Position numbers and translations under genes: made by a program. The notes beneath the pieces are model-generated. The model saw nothing but the letters and a program-made list of their open reading frames with translations. It did no database searches and had not been told where the DNA came from. This document shows positions 44,801 through 46,511 of a DNA stretch of 64,000 nt, in pieces. Source of the DNA: an uncultured Clostridia bacterium (GTDB lineage Bacteria > Bacillota > Clostridia > Christensenellales > UBA1242); contig CAKNGB010000005.1 in NCBI GenBank assembly GCA_930971385.1, forward strand, positions 24,228-88,227, given 5' to 3'. Each line of letters starts with the position of its first letter. Positions within the stretch are counted from its first letter, which is position 1.

Positions 44801-46511
44801 AATGATGGAAGGCTTCACCTTTGTTGGCTTTGAAATCGACAACACCAATGTGACAGATGAACTCGTTGATGGTCAAACCTTAACTTTCACAGCAATTAAC
44901 GATGATGTTGAAGTCACAATCACAGTTATACCTCGTCTTGTTAACTATTCTGTTAACTACTACCTTGAAACAGAAGATGGCTCTTACACAAGATTGCCAT
45001 GGGATGCAAACAGCATAGATGGCGAACGCCTACAAGCAGAAGCAAACGAATATATGACTGAACTTGGCAAATACAACGCTGAAACACAAGAATGGGAAAT
45101 CAAGAGCCTTAAAGATATGTTCATAACAAACATCAAGCAACTTTCAGGCTACACAACATTCGAACAACAATTCCAAGGCTACAATATGCAAGACTATAAC
45201 TTCTATGCTTTGGAAGGTGGAGAAAAAATCTTGCCAGACGGTGATGGCGGTTTGCATATCAATGGAAATGGCTCAACCATCATCGTGTTTGAAATCAACA
45301 GAGTGAGAGTGGATATCTCAATCGACATCGATGACGGCGACAGAATTGACGACACAACTGGTGAGGATGAGTATGTCTATGGTCAAGAGGTTGAACTTAC
45401 CATGACAACCAACCCAGGCTTTGTTGTGGACAGACTTGAACTTGTGATTGGCGATGAAATTCTCGACACAATTTCTGGCGAAGAACTTTATGTTGTGGAA
45501 AATCTTGATAACTCGCAAACGGCATCCTACAGCTTCACAATCACACTTGATTTAATTAACCGAATCACCGCAATCATTGAAGAAAATGGCGGAGAGGCTT
45601 ATCCACTCACAGCTAAGTGGTATAGCGCTGTTGGCGAAGCGGAATACACAATCCTGATTTACCGACAAACTTTGGGTGTCACAAGCGATAATGGCTACAC
45701 CTTATATGGCGAACCTATTGTGCTTACAGGTCAAACAAATTCTGTTATCGATTATGCTGAATACACCGTTTCAGCCGACTTAGGCTACAGATTAGACCAT
45801 GTTGTTAACGGCGATAACCCAACAATCAACGGTGACGAATCCACTGTGATTGAAATTTACTTCAACTTGAACCAAGTTTCCTTCACAATCGAACTTGGCG
45901 AAGGAATAGAGCGCTTTGAAGTTAACTCTGCATACGGCACTGTTCTTGGCGGAGAAAATGAGGGCGTATATGAATATAGAGGTCTTTACACCGATGTTAT
46001 CACCTTCACTGTTGATATGCAAGAAGGTTACATCTTCGACGGAATTAGATATGCAACCGAAGGTTCAACAATCATCGATGGCTCGTCGAGTCCAGAGTTT
46101 AGCATCACGCTTCCATCCGAACAATTCGGTCTTATTGTGGAAACCAGCCAACTCTTAGTTTGGATTTACTATAACCCAAACGGCGCAGACGGCGAAGTTA
46201 TTCCATCAACCCCTTACTCCTTCGGCGAAGAAGTGACACTTAGACTTAACACCTTCACCCGTGATGGCTATGAGTTCTTAGGCTGGGCAACTTCTCCAAA
46301 CGGCGAAGTGGTTTACACTGATGGCGCAACTGTTGTTATGGGTAATAATAACTTACAACTCTATGCTGTATGGCAATCAACAGGCGGTGGCATCGGCTGG
46401 TGGCTATGGATAATCATTGCTCTTATCATCTTACTCATAATCATAATAATCATCATTATCATTGTGAAAAAGAAAAAGGATAAGGATAAGGAAAAAATAG
46501 CAACTAAATAA
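8841..46511 (+). CDS. giant (12,556 aa) secreted, membrane-anchored repeat protein; InlB B-repeats (Listeria-Bacteroides/Flg_new type) with MucBP-like and divergent InlB-type repeats
   Basis: Single open frame of 37,671 nt; RBS aaggag; signal peptide-like MDRLKRKINLIMMVGLCLFATTFGVGAST..ANA; dozens of GYTFxGWxxxxxGGT...LYAQW units; C-terminal GGGIGWWLWIIIALIILLIIIIIIIIIVKKKKDKDKEK transmembrane anchor. Confidence 0.95.
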   Translation: MDRLKRKINLIMMVGLCLFATTFGVGASTLINSVATYANAQTIEEESDVSASDVNSDLDAGVSANATVEIDGAYYKNATAELGVGTTAAIGGTNLQNNTVRITNSLFEFSSSNPLGSLSGANVEISNSIFVYTGTGTGTVFSNTPTSLVLENVVVFATQGSVNVSNMTDSNVTKRGFYYSNATGDTTGYLSTGGKETSTINLNTLVKRLQFFAGNAYDVNGDGSNDSLWTGAWNFNEDWAYASRTEVNGSTVSTNQNTGQALYPYPRQYIAKLVTNSATSRIVTLYANTDVDEATYSKIVIGLSGSANTINISDSKYILTIPGYQQTEWKVLPDSLTGGTSVTPTSDVNALYGIFSERAYKITYQSAGSNNGQVAYYTMDGGTGTGRYYTSYNQSTEVTLTNILLSSSQAGYVFQGWRPNTNSGNWSTGTNYTGSTSGMYGDVTLTAQFRGERYLIDFNANEGTFSDGSGVKILGEDDENDRIEYGSTKNNNVSSTIGTPTRTGYTFYGWYDKADWTEGVQVYANNGQFVAGTGYWNSSGQWVNDLGADGTPRTLYARWEPLEYTVVFYGNGSTGGTMANQTMEYGIEEKLNANAFTRTGYTFYGWATSKTEADAGNRKYFDGHPITINEETQNPNRQLELWAIWCANRIQVTLDGNGGTVNGATDSRVYPLYGTTTLYATSSGTTTATPTATRTGYTFLGWYTSASGGTELINENGQLTGDWIYSASATTLFAQWQGNPYTVTLDKNADDAIAGTAQVTATYGSAMPTATMPTRTGYTFMGFYDTQAQTGGTQYYTETGASATAWNKTSNTTLYARWDPNPITLNITYYRYNGSSTITSAPSLSYTISVGNVSGTLSGSNASDSATIDAGTSFTLTVTAPTGYYVSNSEPSSNPSNLTTTSHSELEITRSMSSTTLTINIYVYNVYTIDYNVNNGTGSAPAATYKLHGINTTLRANNLTRVGYTANGWNTASNGSGTHYASSASYTGNANATLYADWNARSFTLTFNKNADDATGTMNNQTLYYGAGTRVTANAFVRNGYAFTGWATSANGSVVLENNAPVTTQFAINSANQTIELFAQWSRNTYTIAFDGNGGSTPSNLTGITIDSNISLPTPTRAGYIFNGWRPVASAGNWSSSTNYSGQVSGMYAPNGSTVTLEAQWTGNTYYVKFDGNGATNVETYSQEFQYGTNQNLTPNRYEWDGYTFAGWNTNQEGTGTPYADQANVGNLTTENGGTFTLYAQWTPVTYRISFDANGAPTALSPIYYNIRGTTGSGTYNGSTAVTLTNVLPAGPDYPGYTFDGWTPTQTTGSWSTSETLAGNTSLVGRYGDITLEAQWTGNTYYVEFDANGGSGDMGRQTFQYGVSQALTTNSFTRAGYDFLGWSTSDSATTATYQDGASVSNLTTERDGTVTLYAVWSAQSYTVTYNANGGTLVGLNYLVGLEDSSVTSDGITAVYDAETGIVTLNGSASTTTSDVNITFFEYASSFTAGSYNVGWDVVSGSATGIGRFTFEFLANSGTLTGGRTYRTLTFTEDNNASALHTLTLSAEGATGANHATRINIQLNKRSTDTLTFDNLQVRFFAYLNTPVYDTQTITHDVNTAMTYAIRPGYYFVGWNTNEQGTGTTYTAANIGSITSPVTLYAQWEAKRIPVAINLNQGTGSTTPTFDHSTVYVKYGTTEVYAGQYDTNTITSFIPTRVGYDFAGWYTTASDDGTQLSGSDGILDNNWAYTTEYNASTGYMNEYQIYARWTPKRVQVTLNPNGGQIAGAEGTTDIWVEFDSNRVYSSASGGTTSIPVATWTEGVYDFTGYWTLEEGGVQLITYTTSESGGSCSISGTWTYSENPTTLHAHWTEHAFTIGFNTNGGTFASSISTTQGIAYKNISIEMEEDFTMFGTADISRPGYVLAGWSLTAPENLDEPDDTLTADFTPGQVIDPTTNYDKFIEIINTQALYAVWTPDTFTITYSNGGNAAVTLPSPTTVDYNITQAISLGSASKTGYTFTGWRAETNAGQHTNEEGEVTYAWVQDQVYSGQLSGKFGDVTLIATFDENSYTVVFNKNDGSSDSYTQDFAYDESKALTANTFSRTGYVFMGWAESTNGDVEYTDGQVVKGLATEDEAQVNLYAVWKAKTYTITLDTNATGLIGTPTVSAINGDNAVTISENTVYFVYNSRNIYGGRTGDSQETYVQENQITVLTASLAGYTFAGWFTDATGGTQVISADGTMLNNWTTDADDILYAQWNIQTRNIQVIYSGASVSNATTLTVSMGEENFALSTTTDSGTFTTNYSDQAIQITIQTQAGYNYRIKNGSNVTSVTDGSLNTLTYSWTPSDNATLNIYVSQVYAVTFDLAGGNPGTSGTTATKLHNAPLSVSTYRPTRYGYTFTGWMNGDTLIQPTGTYTGNADATLVAQWELTPYTIHYSLGNFAGAEFVNDSILANFNYNYSTDLTLYGNNEVVRPGYTLAGWTFDHADNEYNANWSTTTLSAGYHFGQGLYGDVYLVANWSLETYTITYVDESGNNETATRQYTINDTFNLLGSAGMSRIGYTLAGWNVDTVDSTDTRRNNWQVNNGATRDYTQGVEVSGKHGNVTLVADWSLVEYHITYNLAGGNFINSNEENPQSYVYTDAVALKGRANIQRAGYELVGYSISATGTNNWTTTYPDGITLNEDGSFTTPINMYGDITLTAKWNAVQTTYYVEVRIQTMEGNVYTPLGNYSDTSLTTGSTVSIEDVVEYINSASSGLNVNGFVYAGRYETNQEGNGLVVSGNPLLQIVVYYNTVQYTVTYSANNGTFAEGVQTVIEYDVYDTISVLTREQLTRTGYRLMNFTVSGAGNGSSWPSTVTPETSISSDFGNNQRIFGDVTLIAQWNASAYQITFNEDGGQTVSDAYYNIEGTNSGVLDNGSVVTCITSLPSTTRTGYTFRAWQPTANVGPLTAGGYAWDMNTEYDTSTSLVGKYGNVTLTAKWTSNLYSIILDLNDDDGGSTSATAPTDLEIYVKYGTTELYADAEDLTTPTGEQIHPIGVRSGYTFLGWSLNPGASSSSECVINAEGNLTSAWEESATDGTTLYAVWAANTYTVVFHSNGGTGTMENQIFTFDAPATPLIPNEFEMEGFVFSHWTYTDDNDQQQTLADQASVRNLTSEPNGQVDLLAVFEARTVIVTFLLNKGTGSTDGEFVTGQTEMRVAFDGTFADLYITDPNSAIGLPSVRRVGYTFNGWFTEAENGTLVSAITNVDTVVDGDVPLNEQLTLTLYAHWSQNGLSVTYDGNSGVISGTEQSTYNGEEAFFDSSYTILNNTSINFVRTGYTFAGWSLSRDGDPLFTLEQLSPDGYEITFTYAEGLYLYAVWTEHEYTFVFDANDTRFPGSDSTLIAGQSAEVVIPYATPYIFTQVYNKAGYEFVGWSTDPNAVVPEHEVGDDVTSYTAVNGARITFYAIWRAVGVGYSINYYYQNIASARNNSTSSLTDDFTLHSSEKVAPENAYAGTEINYQTIAKAFISKNSALKATLVNQTTSTGEFIVAGDGNLELNLYFTRGTYEVAVTIGTGINTISMTSSATSTAITPSVVGSISTFVVYYDETVNLSATTLAGYHTPVFREGQSVIATNSLQVQSDRYLTVSATAGNANFTVQVYLQELDKTYLTTPSRTETLTGITGSPLTVEMLSGGVSINGTSFSEPGFNFDNDKTTEENGSALSTITINGDNSLVVELYFARASYTVTLNTSTGISSVSGADTYLFGEQVTIDATTAEGYTFTGWELNNGTKPDDLVVGANSPANQTFTMTNSNLTLTATASINAHTLTIDANGGTYPGSSSINQNYGTTYDLLVPTYRGYTFAGWELTSGEGEIAGSVEEGFTFTFTDSDATLEAQWTENSYTIEFTDVYNSFNVIRANKDGVVYEDGIITITSENNTVELLFTDILVASSQAVSTIVDGTEIIGGITGGSDPTRTGYVWGVNSVANDAAVKHLYVLNNVTGGYRHSTGWLETSNINILTTECFAFSELNGDNGATVSIEVQWSPVVYDITLNGNQGTGSTSVSVSPATTVYIAYNDNAFYGAVSTDLPVEEVTGSAVVPTATRDGYSFLGWFVGDIQITNNEGALLANVSGYTDTNSRWIHTENVTFDAHWSQDRFAIHLNLNEGTLTNENISNNTVYALFDSQTLYVDQTSSTTVNPVAERTGYTFLGWSTTQDDEETIIIDASGNLINNFTSTSATTEVYACWQVNTYGVILDLNTEDASAEIESDVQISDNTIYITYGTQNIYNARENGTAVHPTATRTGYTFVGWSQNPDATVLADCLIDQDGNMRGNSSIATEGTTLYAVWAVQSFYITIDLTNGHIDTESLTITGSDLEATQTNVYRVAYESNVRISFNTLAGYTFDHFTVLDEDGTEINDLTINTVSNGYEFVMPAYNFTLVFNSKANLIGATLNLNDEVGDTKADALTTELSDGIYIEYASANIYADRTDITTPVGEAITVVATRDGYNFLGWSLSGSATTADECIIGADGALKQNFTSSTTDGVILYAIWEKTEVSYEINYYFENILDSNFTHDTARQPDVVETGEVDTAVNYLTYAVDIAGFTYSRYETNNTNNQSTNIRGDGNLVINLYYTRDLFDLTINNNNGDELIVVPDQKFESTYTLTEPINTGYNFNGWQLENGVGQIDGDEFTFGDGNALVYAQWEAKIILINLSAGAGDSVSRALFYVRYNTTEIFEDAEGLTPISEPLTASRVGYNFTGFTYNKNLIINQAGNLVANWTVSDTTITLIAGFTPANYTITLDQNYGSAESSEIDYTILTPIDLPTLTRDGYTFNGWRVSANAGENLDGTFAWTLNETFSVSDGVIPQIPAGRHGNVTLEAIWQLNEYTATFSTQTSEVINPITYDITNPLELPFVERDGYNFLGWVVDEGAEGNWSEGDTYQIGASPANMWGDVSFTATWETVGYTASFNAGEGSAVEDIPFTIESSFNMPSSTRSGYDLTLWTVDEGAEGNWVAGETYTVGELISAGKWGDVSFTATWTAQTYTVTFDAPNFITYPYSVTANGGNITSEVVANELVATYTANAGGTGFTATTSAMEAGEYAWTIQVRASREISGISLGVGSEGVMSDITLSTDWQTFTFNFTLTSGNNFTLTSSALGEGDNIEFKCLSIQQISEMTADNAIGNITVTYNEAYGTLPTPTRTGYTFAGWYLEETYGTPITATSTVTTTGDHTLYSRWTATPYTITYVDGDSETEEGYDITTPVQLEAPEKVGYTFMGWQVEANAGQYADGTYAWNAGDVLNGSLGTGLIGDVRLIAEWQANTVRVTLNTNDSTGTRDDETVLPNGGIVYITYDETTIYSNRTGETYPYTPAGEKLNPTLTRFGYNFMGWSTTQDGANIVINSAGELTAPWTASGTDGQTLYAVWEAKVITLNLTGDASTTVNDSEVFIEFDGTTFYADYDGENLTNEIVPMANKDGYIFSGFIMAGGTLVINNHGAVVNRWNYTDTETDLTATFNADTYTITFVDDDDDSTELGSVNYITDSTVNLLQPTRDGYTLSGWRVVASVGQIDEETYAWTADEFIQTFLNFSTVGRFGDVTLEAVWANNEYTIIYDANVSGLINPETLGGSTPSTLAHFDQQVTIANNGYTIDGYKFLSWNTQRDGLGTPLEEGKQGVFNFTNEVNGTYTLYAQWQIQSYTLTLEIETAGIDSVSARGEGVTDNKDGTYTVVYGSQVTLTANVKKGYTFSMWRATSGTIAGSVLTMPAVSTTVYASATPQQFAVSYQGNEGTIYNGTNWVSTYSVSVDFNATITLLDETSVQRTGYTFTGWNTEVNGTGTFYAGGATYTHQTTGVQNLYAQWTPNTYVVNFDAPNYITYPYVVTANGGNVTSKVVANELVATYTAGDNATGFTISTTSLDAGRYAWTVEIRASKELTLTTLGIASEGTLKISTDWQTFVLTFDLTSGNNFELTTSELASGDYVEFKNLAVQKVSEINSDTALGNLTVTYAGTYENLPTPTRTGYTFLGWNTLPQEEVVLGEWQGSDTQINSNSTVSIAQNHTLYSWWSYNQYTINYDSNDANYYGTATGSTASTSAYYDNSVQLSACGFNRDGYTFRGWTLDAEGKGTLYTAGQQDVFNFVASGSVTLYAQWTPITYHIIVRDSDTESPATEIQIDAPFASTLSEHILTDVSAYTKDGWTLNGFFVTNDSVISGTSLITAQGYLNMDVAGITDNGMFIHVGDVVVTAVYTPNPYTVVFNGNARPDDTSTPAPLFDNGTSTETKTVYHDSTYGQDGFWPTPSYSGYYFYGYSVRNDYTIIAVEVFLKEYRNFQAEDITDEYILNYETGGEGEDSVLKFVYLKNEADTNATEISDVLYTTAERENDFIEATDIVDDSYVGEDETINLYAMWLGRNDIEYTVYYLLEDITLDSEATVFPERPADGGYPTVEELPKEGENLQYTYTDETEITSSFTVERIEHFDNALTADFVINYLQKYPYTGFDYVTYEYVDDVMSGDNNTIIFAFYTRQAYTLNLEMQTGIESVSASGEGVTGSNGVYSVKYGSSVTLNAVAEIGYNFGNDAVNSWVQNSSDLGTVSISNNVYGTSDNLNTITNTFNMNVTSEVNLSIKAIPDTDTAYVVQYFFEDVNHAGSFVQRLEHPDVDETGTTDEDIALSTYSISIAGFSYAYYTSSSTTDTDVRDGSLNIDGDGSRVIKLYYTLATNITFGFATDWPNGQSTMSVTVAGDVSESLMNVGVKFEQTVQVSITIKEGYTLTGLTSSNPSIMANVAVGDMGENNGTYTYSFLMPSESFTYTANITRNTDTSFNVVYLFENLENDEGTLGNDKYSTMPNHPGVTGEGTTEAEITRELLESQALIPTEPGFAISNVGAITVSDGTENFNPVYIDGAGNSTVYVYFTRLEYTVTINYVYGDNSDFAGTTRESKVFENVRHGASVNDVASPKYNGYALVESNQNTISVTVNADDVVVNVAYNPISYIITYEYDGGSVTTEGTTSYNIEDVITLPKLEKEGWNFLYFEVSEIDETTNFVMNEHFQEATIPAGKYGDVEFTAIWSANEFGVSFNLTHLTYSADSLTATSGVPYTATLIADEGYALPTSVQVSINGEIVESGYSYTDGVITISGNAVVGNIIITASGTPERFMVTLNLNDARLTHGSTNASVSLEGVQVNENGEIELWAVYDGNYSTLYTTEDGNTSVSLADFTSENVTRMGYNFSARWFMTDLYADASTATAQEVTANTTFANANNSTNLYAYWTTKIITVNLTLDSSHTDGELTHQTVYVKFDQTGIYSDESATLTCAPSARDYGYTFEGFYLGDEEVISENGALVSAWTRGDTTETLTTSFTATPYTITYSAGGISGVTLPTPNEVEYTIESNFTLQSATRDGRTFAGWTTSENVGELADRYSWVAGETYTTDTNVNGKYGNVTLVATWTATSYYITYDLDGGEFTGEETLTQEYNIDSTSTIYPSTSMQKQGYIFVNFVVTSETDGSWTQNATIDAGSTLNGKWGNATLRAVWQALPNNVTINVANTTPTYDQGQTVLSGNAYSATITANAGYTLPTAITVQVGEQTLTEGDEGTGQYSYNETTGEIEIYEGVINGAVSITGSATPNTYNANITGVNATVSVDNLSFTTSITHPVTTGVSFTVYARPNAGYGENDQISFQANGASVSATEEDNGTYYVTVSNFTDEFSLTVTATPNQNDVIFDLTNLKQDSGSLTVNSGASYTARISAEDGYSIPTTIEVYNGETLLTAGEGGQYTYNSATGEITINAGVITDDVTVVASGVALRFSVNFNINDSTSGNGTTEVLSVVVNGSNLTIQNDVITLWITYGTNYGTLYLAQSGDTSFSLSALTSAITRLGYTLDGWYLNPFSLGTTPSGEEITDSTTFANANNSTILYAYWTRNPRTQYVVNHYQMNLDGNYDDDPTETETLYGETDSEISPERKVYEGFTAPVAQTETINADGTTVIDYYYTRNYHILTLTGETGVATVSANVAHTVQGDFEDDVLSQGQYRVYYGDTVTIDATASIGYVFKGQWQKTSEYSPNLTDSTGTAKTFTMVDYAVSYEALVDEDTVTITLNGNGGTFTNSEETTTVEITYLSNYGTLETPTRQGFTFGGWFTQDLEDDADISTLTPVTSQTQVTNPEAHTLFAYWTTNVHTFTVRYLYADGQTASEEYSENINFGETWTVPERPLTGYNYTVNSGDYGNATTGSMPDDDLLVIVTYTAKTYNIILHSNYPEGYDDEENVTLTATYNQPFSVTTISNLGWGVDGYGFSGWYQSAEGTGDDGWRDGYTIDRWTNDLTEDMNLYARWSANTGLSYHVDIYLMDTDGQYSSSYSDSFPRADATTDVPLTFTYNATSATVNGTPYNYTGFTFDTSRLPADEIIVATDGSTRVALYFARIEFTLTINAGEGITSVSPTGTKTYYYGEEVEISAVVASGYRWTGFVVADSSTTPGGLTQGALGETTQTITMGNGNTILNATAVKDTFTLYFELNGGTYPGSVQTDEQGRIYVTGEYQSTYTLLTPTKTGYNFLGWTLQEGSVGSLSDTTFTFGAGNATAVANWEADRYQVTLNLNDFYNENGSTTARTIVTTRNDNPEGTSGTSLTLDNGTITLYIDFNSNYSHLYISEDSDEYVSINDFSNVTLLRNGYTFVNFTLGEDVITNGTTFNTDGNVELVANWTATSYTLTVNASVAGKATIEVSGLGVTDNENGTYSVVFDSAVTVNTIVSDGYTFIRYANGDVQLSTNNPYTFNYTTPSALTVTSVISANVYTIHYNANGGSGPSDTTTARYDEKTTISNGSGFTRTGYDFAGWTITIGEQVYTTTSVENENAITETGLYVLPDGTHRAFNLATTGNVTLNAVWTARTYNVTFDERDGSEITDISGATYDTAAAISGTSTKQGYTFGGFALAEGATSSIVEEITDITGYDTLSEYLVANRTRGIYLYAGTYYVFNLSSENNATVPVYVIWTPASSSYTVNYYLETVDGRFVLDTSEEITTEFGEEFATYSRTISEGILSDQFVTIDQSVSYTGFRLNLLHEGTVTNGNVLGDGSLTLSLYYERLTYSIDMLYNEAGVQNVEITQEYATDNVMKYNEEITISTTMNAGYTFTNYAVTAGEAVASNPWIFNITENMEITINYSAGEFSYQVLFRFETLEGGSYVEDENYKNVTLYGEVGHTIDYSDLQATINGNTPAGFTYASFEEGKVITADNKQTVTVNFDRRDDIKLTLSLTTGVASISAVAGDTAGSAVQLSTTSENMFVYNVRFGSEVTISYTLSEGYQFAEFETNIEDLLSNITGGGVGELSGGATIAEMPAENVDIQVNVTPLLVNFDITYMFETFVDGKFTITGSTVQRKGYAGSTIFDLTDYSLDQFPGFTFTDFTNADGTNAVVIAGDGSTDVIARFERNDVLVQVVRAEGVESVTLTASEYTFTQTFDANSENNSVNIKYGAKVIITSTPANGYDSVSYSGISTDVDENSATYFTVPADNFTLTATGNPHTYIITFNGNGGTTDGTTNSYTQNAVFNTNVVLENNRFNNPGYYFRGWATDETLGAESVEDRVVYADGDTISPYAFTEDLTLYAVWLNNTYTITYNGNGGAIPQEEGDDLTTYPHGTNVEYDETVTLLAIDEIGFVRTGYTFVGWARNAEGTDTTGLTRGDDGTWTATRLTTTAGQNVPIYAIWEEHTYTLIYNSNYTSYNGTEDVTYTYSTEVGYDDLITALYHDDENLNFALAGYTFHSWNTAPTGDLREIAENEQMQYLTEQDGGTVTLYAIWTANTYTVVFNNNGGNGQMNNLEVKYDEAKALPNNSFERTNYNFAGWTTQNGGTVSEAQVVSSTDEITERGIYLVGSTYYVYNLTTESENITLYAVWSAQEFTISYNANGGTFREDLSLSPEGLYLFSYTVEDEVTFLTGADITYYGRTLVGFTITGTNHNWHTYISGDITLSDTTGIGPGAYGNVTLTAQWQANPYTLTIKYVYGKNGTELDGTEAYETHTEQVIFGETFNVQSPSITGYQAGQISVSGTMNSEDGITVTVTYTARTFTLTYDYMDEGGSSTAVKFDYDNVTVTYDLTYGNATAEDVGEVGLGKPNRQGYTFAGWWTSETYQNGTEITNSDTVKITSNITIYARWTPNQTAYTITYLFESLDSSTIYEPNATYGNITDVTAETDSQITDEMVRAITAERYPNIVGFTYSYAETATVNADGSTVITVYMTRDYNTLTLTFDEGIDSFTASIASENIAEGQQATFYLRSTGDNTYSVRFGAVVTLDYEISNAGYEFGEYSTTSAISIDADTFTMIDENVSIRATVNAREFTITYHRNYDADDIETTTQTGFYNTTLNLLGDDTFTREGYDFLGWATTREQAEEGKYSYAGNAPYTMTEYAPGFDLYAVWSADALTFVVHYDRGINGDEIVLRVNGSVRDVDTISRLNYDDAIEIDLTNAVMPGYNFAGVTSTGTAVTNDTGTLIYRIDALNENTEINITTTPKTDAQILVIYAQRNVEDTAYVEVERTILDGAETGHIIDPDYIIQLERANDGVVSYNGFQRSSISDSLTGGSATFEVIYNNNIAESEEGTYSTVYVLYNRFHYNLTLQSAGDTEGLDGELTANGVVEGSVINLGTYYSVLYGAEVRLNITLQEGYHIESFTITATRTTNTGIANAYAGLDGDSIELTFNSEDNGYYIGDVRLFTLTADAENGGYLLTSMPDFDLDITVNIEVNTFEVYYYNFYNDEVQATSGPETATYGQEYTIKYISNFDGWNLEGYEFLGWATSEEDALIKRVTYSYADENDITITFGNAPLNLYAVWSAGNSTYTVQYYTQSIVDGELTYSLSETDEDLSYTTDAVVTIDGNKYLETGYVLNTGASTLSGQVTADGTLVLKVYYDLNYFTLTIIGDTHFSQISATGAFMRSGNFEDNTFTAEVLYTSSVTIGTPQMVIGYEFDSWTSSDVTLTANSFTMPAGNVTVNGTSKARTFTITFEGNGGTAEGDGATTSYTQTFEYLETANLTANRFINAGYTFSNWTITINEVPEEFDNGDSFTFNYLENLTAVANWTANTNTEFTIVVSVQDKDGTTNEKEITLTGTTGEEITEEDALDALIEALQDTSIGDQIENEHLGFTFGGFGEQDLTINGDGSTEITVSFTRNTISYNFEIGTGVDRIEVSYTSADDFSTQQFTYSGEGENSIETVFGTDITITAYFADGYVFGAFTEEDSDSIINTWTEEDIDANTLTTNSGTESGHTFTVESETDVYKVIYHDNFKETDATNDSQEVHYLASFSLTAVSRLFTHTGYTFTGWALEAEGEVEYADMADIPAYTWTEDLNLYAVWSANSYTINFSSPNSPESESMDPIPTRYDVLTELTENIFTREGYYFVGWALSSGGESVVQTVATVSEINLDTDSGVFYVEDEQTYYAYNLTSDVDGNETLYPVWETVYYNIVLHANEDDTITPVRLEHIAYEEIYTIPAFTDSRFTDFVNKGFVFAGWYREIESVEGEPTRQDYPLDETETLEVSKLTLNNNEDVHFYVIWSAGEVDVQVKIVLQSTKGEYDEEIVKNVIDVDDIETTAETGTVINSQYIYDNFISGSRYDSMEGFHYDSSEQDSQTVSYDGTTEIRVYFARERYNIYISIGTGIESAEITTDAFHLEEELEEGEEGYLKYSAYFGDSVTFTATPIAGYNTPVFMYSGSPIEGGVLASMPAEDVYVTVTAQPNTNTPFNIEIYLADENGEYVETGETTYKTTGTGTTDAPIDTASARRIVEAYLQGQSVDLSLYVTDGEDYGDDDNIISADGSTTIRFYYDRQTYLVSFASNSPAGLEQVPENTSYRWGSEVSVEVEVSLGYSLNSFTATDEEGEPIEDLIHQSGTNPYTISFTMPTNAFTININISANTNTSYTVVYRFRTADGSGFEEGMDIPITKQGTTDALLTEDMIGYVEGMTVSDRPGYFAVGTSLTETPAYIAGDGSTVVYIYFARQDHKLTLSLVDANSGILTDTIEVRLDGTYTQPISSYTYNIYQGQQVQISFEMMEGFTFVGFEIDNTNVTDELVDGQTLTFTAINDDVEVTITVIPRLVNYSVNYYLETEDGSYTRLPWDANSIDGERLQAEANEYMTELGKYNAETQEWEIKSLKDMFITNIKQLSGYTTFEQQFQGYNMQDYNFYALEGGEKILPDGDGGLHINGNGSTIIVFEINRVRVDISIDIDDGDRIDDTTGEDEYVYGQEVELTMTTNPGFVVDRLELVIGDEILDTISGEELYVVENLDNSQTASYSFTITLDLINRITAIIEENGGEAYPLTAKWYSAVGEAEYTILIYRQTLGVTSDNGYTLYGEPIVLTGQTNSVIDYAEYTVSADLGYRLDHVVNGDNPTINGDESTVIEIYFNLNQVSFTIELGEGIERFEVNSAYGTVLGGENEGVYEYRGLYTDVITFTVDMQEGYIFDGIRYATEGSTIIDGSSSPEFSITLPSEQFGLIVETSQLLVWIYYNPNGADGEVIPSTPYSFGEEVTLRLNTFTRDGYEFLGWATSPNGEVVYTDGATVVMGNNNLQLYAVWQSTGGGIGWWLWIIIALIILLIIIIIIIIIVKKKKDKDKEKIATK
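23571..23837 (+). repeat. recently duplicated 79-codon repeat unit within the giant gene
   Basis: Exact 30-bp copy tggggagatgtttccttcacagcaacttgg at 23571-23600 and 23808-23837 (237-bp offset); VDEGAEGNW shared upstream of each. Confidence 0.85.
23848..24345 (+). other. non-repeat carbohydrate-binding-like insert domain, copy 1 (within the giant CDS)
   Basis: VTFDAPNFITYPYSVTANGGNITSEVVANELVATYTA....AGEYAWTIQVRAS...STDWQTFTFNFTLTSGNNF.LTSSALGEGDNIEFK; paralogous to 26302-26790. Confidence 0.6.
26302..26790 (+). other. non-repeat carbohydrate-binding-like insert domain, copy 2 (within the giant CDS)
   Basis: VNFDAPNYITYPYVVTANGGNVTSKVVANELVATYTA....AGRYAWTVEIRAS...STDWQTFVLTFDLTSGNNFELTTSELASGDYVEFK; clear paralogue of 23848-24345. 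Confidence 0.6.
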
